Assembly: GCF_004136015.1 (NCBI RefSeq)
Contig: NZ_CP024866.1
Span: 1,039,063 to 1,103,062 of the forward strand
Reading direction: 5' to 3'
Source of the DNA: Pseudomonas sp. ACM7
Lineage (GTDB): Bacteria > Pseudomonadota > Gammaproteobacteria > Pseudomonadales > Pseudomonadaceae
DNA: 64,000 bases
The position numbers were made by a program, and so were the translations under genes. Below are positions 59,786 to 64,000 of the stretch, piece by piece (the stretch's first letter is position 1; the number at the start of each line of letters is the position of its first letter). Under the pieces are notes generated by a model. That model did not search any database, was not told the DNA's origin, and saw only the letters and a program-made list of their open reading frames with translations.

Positions 59786-60544
59786 ATGAACCATAAAATT
59801 GTACTGATCACCGGCGCCAGCCGCGGCCTTGGCAAAAACGCAGCCCTGCATCTGGCAGCCCAAGGCATCGACGTCATCGGCACCTACAACAGCCGCGCCG
59901 AAGAGGCCCAAGCACTGGTCACAGAAATCGAAAGCCTTGGCGGTCGCGCCGTCATGCTGCAACTGGACGTTGGTCAGAGTGAAGGCTTCGCAAATTTCGC
60001 CACGCAGGTCGCCGACGTGTTGCGTAGCCATTTTGATCGCGAACACTTCGACTTTTTACTCAACAACGCCGGCATCGGCCTGAATGCAAACTTCGTTGAC
60101 ACCACCGTCGCCCAGTTCGATTTGCTGATGAACATCCATCTGAAGGGGCCGTTCTTTCTCACCCAGAACCTGCTGCCGCTGATGGCTGACGGTGGCCGCA
60201 TCCTCAACGTTTCCAGCGGTCTGACCCGCTTCAGCTTGCCGGGTTACGGCGCTTACGCGGCGATGAAAGGCGCGATGGAAGTACTGACGCGTTATCAGGC
60301 GAAAGAACTCGGTGCCCGCGGTATATCCGTGAACACCCTGGCGCCTGGCGCGATCGAAACCGATTTCGGCGGCGGCACGGTGCGTGATAACAGCGACGTG
60401 AACAGCTATGTCGCCGGCAATACCGCGTTGGGGCGCGTTGGTCAGCCGGACGACATCGGTGCTGCGATTGCATTGCTGCTGGCGCCGGGCAGTCAGTGGA
60501 TCAACGGCCAGCGCGTAGAGGCGTCGGGCGGGATGTTTTTGTAA
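59786..60544 (+). CDS. Short-chain dehydrogenase/reductase
   Basis: 252 residues, classical SDR. NAD(P)-binding TGASRGLGKNA at the N-terminus, NNAGIG, catalytic Ser in ILNVSSGLTR, and YGAYAAMKGA giving Tyr and Lys (YxxxK). C-terminal WINGQRVEASGGMFL is typical. Substrate unknown. GAGGAAG precedes the ATG. Confidence 0.93.
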   Translation: MNHKIVLITGASRGLGKNAALHLAAQGIDVIGTYNSRAEEAQALVTEIESLGGRAVMLQLDVGQSEGFANFATQVADVLRSHFDREHFDFLLNNAGIGLNANFVDTTVAQFDLLMNIHLKGPFFLTQNLLPLMADGGRILNVSSGLTRFSLPGYGAYAAMKGAMEVLTRYQAKELGARGISVNTLAPGAIETDFGGGTVRDNSDVNSYVAGNTALGRVGQPDDIGAAIALLLAPGSQWINGQRVEASGGMFL

Positions 60545-60556
60545 ACGCCATCAATA

Positions 60557-60650
60557 TCAAAAGATCGCAGCCTCGTTTCACTCGACAGCTCCTACAGGGA
60601 TCGCATTCCAATGTAGGAGCTGTCGAGTGAAACGAGGCTGCGATCTTTTG
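60557..60650. repeat. Long REP palindrome (ATCAAAAGATCGCAGCCTCG type)
   Basis: Second copy of the element seen at 56823-56921, with arms identical over most of their length and a shorter spacer. Confidence 0.9.
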
Positions 60651-60653
60651 CTT

Positions 60654-61091
60654 TTATCCCGAGACAGCCTGGCGCATCACCACCCGCTCACGCACGACGT
60701 CATAGACCCAGTGGTAGACGTAGGTGTACGGCAGGAAAAACAGCAACACGCCGATATCCAGCAGGAACGCTTGCCACAGGCTGACCTTCAGCCACCAGGC
60801 GATCAGTGGCACACCGACCGCTACCAGACCACCTTCAAACAGCAGCGCATGGACAACGCGTACCCAAGCGTTGTGCACGATGGCGAAGCGTTTGAGCACG
60901 CGGTCGAACAGGCCGTTGAAGACCACGTTCCAGGCCAGAGCAAGGGCGGCGACAACAAGAGTGACAACGCCCATCTCGAGCATCGGTTTGTCCAGGATCC
61001 ACGCCAGCAGCGGCGTACAGATCAAAATGGCCAGCAATTCGAAACCGATGGCCTGGAAAATACGTTCAGTGATGGATTTGTTGGCGCTCAT
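60654..61091 (-). CDS. PACE-family multidrug efflux transporter
   Basis: 145 residues, four membrane helices made of two tandem bacterial transmembrane-pair domains: ITERIFQAIGFELLAILICT and ALLFEGGLVAVGVPLIAWWL. The Glu in helix 1 (GFELLA) corresponds to the conserved acidic residue of AceI-type chlorhexidine exporters. The start at 61091 is favoured by family length and GAGGAG; an in-frame ATG at 61124 with AAGG is an alternative. Divergent from a LysR gene, the usual layout of this family. Confidence 0.9.
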   Translation of the reverse strand: MSANKSITERIFQAIGFELLAILICTPLLAWILDKPMLEMGVVTLVVAALALAWNVVFNGLFDRVLKRFAIVHNAWVRVVHALLFEGGLVAVGVPLIAWWLKVSLWQAFLLDIGVLLFFLPYTYVYHWVYDVVRERVVMRQAVSG

Positions 61092-61181
61092 GGCCAGACT
61101 CCTCTGAGTGACTGTGGTTGCCATGATCCTTCTTCACACCGATACTTCATAACCAATAACCATCGATCAAGGCGATAGTTC

Positions 61182-62036
61182 ATGGCCTCTCAAGAAGTGT
61201 TGCAGGCCTTCGTCCAGGCAGCGACTCAAGGTTCGTTTTCCGCCGCGGCGCGCAAACTGGGCCGCAGTCAGTCGACCATCAGCGCCGCCGTGGCCAGCCT
61301 TGAAATCGACTTGAACCTGACTCTGTTCGACCGCAGCAGCCGTAAACCGAGCCTGACCCCGGCCGGGCACGTGATGCTGCAACGGGCCGAGGAAATCCTG
61401 GCCGCCACCAGCCGACTGGAAATGACCGCCAGCCAATTGTCCCAAGGGGTCGAACCGAAGCTGACCGTGGCGATTTCCGACACGTATCAGTCCGACCGAT
61501 TCGAAGCGGCGCTAAGTGCTTTCGAGCAGCGCTATCCGGACCTGGAACTTGAATGCTTGATCGCCGAGTGCGATGACCTGGTGGCCTTGATGCAACGGGG
61601 TCGGGCGCATGTGGCCTTCGCCGAAAAACAGGACAGTTACCCGCCGGACCTGGTCAGTTCGACCATGGAAGAACGTGCCGAAATTGCCCTGTTCGTGTCC
61701 CGCGAGCATCCATTGGCGGCGCTGAGCCACATCGATCAAGACGTGTTGCAACAACACCGGGAGTTGCGTCTGGCGACGATCGTCAATCCGTATGAAAGCC
61801 GTGCGAAGGGGCGCGTCTGGTCGGCGCCGAGTTATCTGATGCTGCTGGAAATGGCCCAGGGCGGATTCGGCTGGGCGCCGTTGCCCCGGTGGCTGGTGGA
61901 GCGATTTGGGCCAGGGACGTTGCAGGAACTGGACGTACGCGGCTGGCCAAAACCGGTGTTCGTCGATGCGCTGTGGTCGCGGCTGCATCCGCCAGGGCCG
62001 GCGGGGAGTTGGTTGCTTGGCAAGATGCTGGAATAG
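61182..62036 (+). CDS. LysR-family regulator divergent from the PACE gene
   Basis: 284 residues. HTH QGSFSAAARKLGRSQSTISA at about 16-36; effector domain starts KLTVAISDTYQSDRFEAALS. Likely activates the efflux gene in response to its substrate. Confidence 0.92.
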   Translation: MASQEVLQAFVQAATQGSFSAAARKLGRSQSTISAAVASLEIDLNLTLFDRSSRKPSLTPAGHVMLQRAEEILAATSRLEMTASQLSQGVEPKLTVAISDTYQSDRFEAALSAFEQRYPDLELECLIAECDDLVALMQRGRAHVAFAEKQDSYPPDLVSSTMEERAEIALFVSREHPLAALSHIDQDVLQQHRELRLATIVNPYESRAKGRVWSAPSYLMLLEMAQGGFGWAPLPRWLVERFGPGTLQELDVRGWPKPVFVDALWSRLHPPGPAGSWLLGKMLE

Positions 62037-62048
62037 CGGTGCTGCCAT

Positions 62049-62127
62049 TCGCGAGCAAGCCCGCTCCCACAGGATTTGCGCTAAACCTGTGGGAGCGAGC
62101 TTGCTCCGGGCGGCGTTCCGACGATGG
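62049..62127. repeat. Inverted REP pair
   Basis: TTCGCGAGCAAGCCCGCTCC faces TGTGGGAGCGAGCTTGCTCC, extended by GGGCGGCGTTCCGACGAT. Confidence 0.9.
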
Positions 62128-62143
62128 GGCCAGCAAATTCACC

Positions 62144-63379
62144 TTATTTTAATGCCTTGATCCGGGCCTCGATAAACCGCCGTTCCGGCACTTGCTGCGT
62201 CAACTCCAACGCCCGCTCATAAGCCGCCCGCGCCTCCTCAACCCGTCCCAACTGCCGACAAAACTCCGCCCGGGCCGCGTGCGCCAAGTGGTAATCCAGC
62301 AAATCACCCCGCGCCAGAATCCCTTCAACCAACGTCAGCCCCGCCAACGGCCCATCCCGTTTGGAGATCGCCGCCGCACGGTTCAATTCGATCACAGGCG
62401 AAGGCGCCGCCCGCAACAGCACGTCATACAGACCCACAATCTCCAGCCAGTCCGTTTCCGCCGCCGTGGGCGCTTCGGCATGCGACGCCGCAATCGCCGC
62501 TTGCAGGCAATAAGGACCGAATTGCCGAGTCGTCAGCGCCCGCTCTACCAACGCGCAACCCTCTTCGATCATCTCGACGTCCCACAACGAACGGTCCTGC
62601 TCATCCAGCACGATCAACTCCCCGCTCGCCGAAGTCCGGGCCGGGCGTCGGGACTCGTGCAGCAGCATCAGCGCCAGCAGCCCCATCACCTCGGGTTCGG
62701 GCAGCAGTTCCATCAACAGACGACCGAGCCGAATCGCCTCGCGGGTCAAATCCTCACGGGTCAGTTCCGCGCCCATGGACGCGGAATAGCCTTCGTTGAA
62801 CACCAGGTAAATCACCCGCAGCACGCTGTCCAGGCGCTCGGGCAATTCCGCCAGGGTCGGCACTTGATAAGGAATTTTTGCGTCACGGATTTTGGCCTTG
62901 GCCCGCACGATGCGCTGGGCGATGGTCGCTGGCGCCGACAGAAAGGCCCGGGCGATTTCTTCCGTGGTCAGGTCGCAGACTTCGCGCAGCGTCAACGGCA
63001 CCTGCGCGTCCGCCGCGAGTGCCGGGTGACAACAGGTGAAGATCAGGCGCAGGCGATCGTCTTCCACGTCTTCGTCACTCCAGTCGGCCTGCTCCAGCGC
63101 CTCCAGTTGAGCGATCAACATCGGTTGCGACGCGATGAAGCGTGCGCGCCGACGCAATACATCAATGGCCTTGAAGCGCCCCGTGGACACAAGCCAAGTA
63201 CGCGGATTGTCCGGCACACCGTCACGCTGCCAGCGTTCGACCGCGACGAAAAACGCCTCGTGCAAGGCCTCTTCGGCGAGGTCGAAATCTCCGAGCAAAC
63301 GGATCAGGGTCGCCAGAATCCGCCGCGAGTCTTCGCGGTAAACCTGCTCGACCTGCGCCCGTACCGACTCGGCCGACAT
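62144..63379 (-). CDS. ECF sigma factor with large C-terminal extension (ECF42-like)
   Basis: 411 residues. Sigma-2 domain (about 15-80, DLAEEALHEAFFVAVERWQR), sigma-4 (about 115-165, LTLREVCDLTTEEIARAFLS), then a 240-residue helical TPR-like extension that includes PSPVIELNRAAAISKRDGPL. This extension, in place of an anti-sigma factor, and an upstream DGPF/YCII gene are the marks of the ECF42 group. Start overlaps the upstream stop (TGATG). Confidence 0.92.
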   Translation of the reverse strand: MSAESVRAQVEQVYREDSRRILATLIRLLGDFDLAEEALHEAFFVAVERWQRDGVPDNPRTWLVSTGRFKAIDVLRRRARFIASQPMLIAQLEALEQADWSDEDVEDDRLRLIFTCCHPALAADAQVPLTLREVCDLTTEEIARAFLSAPATIAQRIVRAKAKIRDAKIPYQVPTLAELPERLDSVLRVIYLVFNEGYSASMGAELTREDLTREAIRLGRLLMELLPEPEVMGLLALMLLHESRRPARTSASGELIVLDEQDRSLWDVEMIEEGCALVERALTTRQFGPYCLQAAIAASHAEAPTAAETDWLEIVGLYDVLLRAAPSPVIELNRAAAISKRDGPLAGLTLVEGILARGDLLDYHLAHAARAEFCRQLGRVEEARAAYERALELTQQVPERRFIEARIKALK

Positions 63380-63729
63380 CAGGCGCCGGGATTCAACTGA
63401 CGAACGGGACGCACCTCGACACAGCCGACCCGGGCCGCCGGGATGTTGCCGGCGACCTGGATGGCTTCATTGAGGTCTTTGGCATCGATCAGGTAAAAGC
63501 CGGCCAATTGCTCCTTGGTTTCGGCGAACGGGCCGTCGGTGATCGACATTTTCCCGTTGCGCATCCGCACCGTGGTCGCGGTCTGCACCGATTCCAGCGC
63601 CTCGGCGGCGACCATTCGGCCGCTGCCCTGGATCGCCTCGGCGTAAGCCATGCATTCAGCGTCATTCGGGCTTTCGGGCAGCGAGTGCAACTCGTGCTCG
63701 TTGCTGTAGACCAGGCATAAATACTTCAT
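63379..63729 (-). CDS. YCII-related (DGPF) protein
   Basis: 116 residues. MKYLCLVYSNEHELHSLPES, and the family motif SITDGPFAETKEQLAGFYLI. Dimeric ferredoxin-like fold of unknown enzymatic role; encoded with ECF42 sigma factors and thought to be part of, or controlled by, that regulon. The ATG at 63729 has GGAGAG upstream. Translation is coupled to the sigma gene by a one-base overlap. Confidence 0.92.
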   Translation of the reverse strand: MKYLCLVYSNEHELHSLPESPNDAECMAYAEAIQGSGRMVAAEALESVQTATTVRMRNGKMSITDGPFAETKEQLAGFYLIDAKDLNEAIQVAGNIPAARVGCVEVRPVRQLNPGA

Positions 63730-63809
63730 GGGGCTCTCCTGAATCGAACGGATCAACTATGGCTGCAGATTGACGCTTTCGCGACATTCCCGACGAATCG
63801 GCCTGACGC

Positions 63810-64000
63810 TCAGGGTTCCAGGTTGAACAGCACCGTGCCGCTCATCATGTCGAACGGGGCCGACCAGTGTTCGTGGACGATGCGCCATTGCCCATCGTCG
63901 CGCCGATAGCAGGCGGTCACGCGCATCCAGCAGGCCTGGGTTTCGCCCTTCTCGTTAGTGCCGCCGCAATGGGCCAGCCAATGGGCGAAGGCGATGTGCT
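63810..64000 (-). CDS. NTF2-like/SnoaL-type protein, 3' part (5' end beyond the window)
   Basis: The last 63 residues of a frame that enters from the right edge: HIAFAHWLAHCGGTNEKGET, CWMRVTACYRRDDGQWRIVH, EHWSAPFDMMSGTVLFNLEP and stop. The pattern W-R-I-V-H-EHWSAPF is typical of SnoaL/DUF4440 NTF2-like proteins. It lies upstream of the YCII-sigma pair on the same strand, 80 bases away, and may belong to the same regulon. Confidence 0.8.
   Translation of the reverse strand, partial: HIAFAHWLAHCGGTNEKGETQACWMRVTACYRRDDGQWRIVHEHWSAPFDMMSGTVLFNLEP

Overview
The window is chromosomal DNA of a fluorescent-group Pseudomonas. The evidence is the order alaS-lysC-rsmA-tRNA, the aot/argR/aru arginine locus, acsA, a class Ia nrdB, DUF2790 proteins, and many REP palindromes of types usual in pseudomonads (GTGGGAGCGAGCTTGCTCGC, TGTAGGAGCTG with GCTGCGATCTTTTG, and TGTAGCAGCTGGCGAAGCC). 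Codon use is GC-rich except in a short AT-rich island near 33.6-34.6 kb.

Layout. 1-0.29 kb: 5' end of a group II intron sitting just past the mgtE terminator. 0.3-9.6 kb: housekeeping genes, minus strand unless noted: mgtE, a small periplasmic protein (+), two identical tRNA-Arg(ACG), tRNA-Ser(GCT), rsmA/csrA, lysC, alaS and a low-specificity threonine aldolase, then an FMN riboswitch driving a type II lumazine synthase (+). 9.7-28.1 kb: the arginine uptake and succinyltransferase (AST) catabolic locus, aotJ-aotQ-aotM-aotO-aotP-argR then aruC-aruF-aruG-aruD-aruB-orf-aruE, all on the minus strand. It is interrupted between argR and aruC by a 4.9 kb plus-strand gene for a 1621-residue leucine-rich-repeat, effector-like protein. 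ArgR-type half-sites are visible upstream of both aotJ and aruC. 28.8-33.6 kb: acsA, two small secreted proteins (one made of 13-residue repeats), and nrdB with a long structured leader but no nrdA.

33.6-44.6 kb is accessory: the remnant of a GHKL-ATPase/restriction endonuclease/Vsr system, a Bro-N antirepressor-like gene preceded by what looks like a phage-P1-type C4 antisense RNA and a coupled 30-codon leader ORF, an orphan Phd antitoxin, several unknown genes, a TauE/SafE exporter with a divergent AraC regulator, the GH3 beta-glucosidase bglX, a LexA-box-controlled HTH gene, and a HigBA toxin-antitoxin pair that may start from a leaderless mRNA.

44.6-64 kb returns to ordinary Pseudomonas genes: a metallo-beta-lactamase-fold hydrolase divergent from a TetR regulator with a palindromic operator, a DUF1003 protein, LysR regulators beside probable target genes, glpQ, a PepSY protein, a GAF histidine kinase, a chemotaxis receptor, zntB, a Pit-type phosphate transporter, an SDR oxidoreductase, a PACE efflux pump, and an ECF sigma factor with its YCII/DGPF partner. 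The window ends inside an NTF2-like gene.

The most notable observation is the C4-like antisense RNA switch at 35.5-35.9 kb. After it come the LRR gene embedded in the arginine regulon and the decayed MORC-type restriction system.
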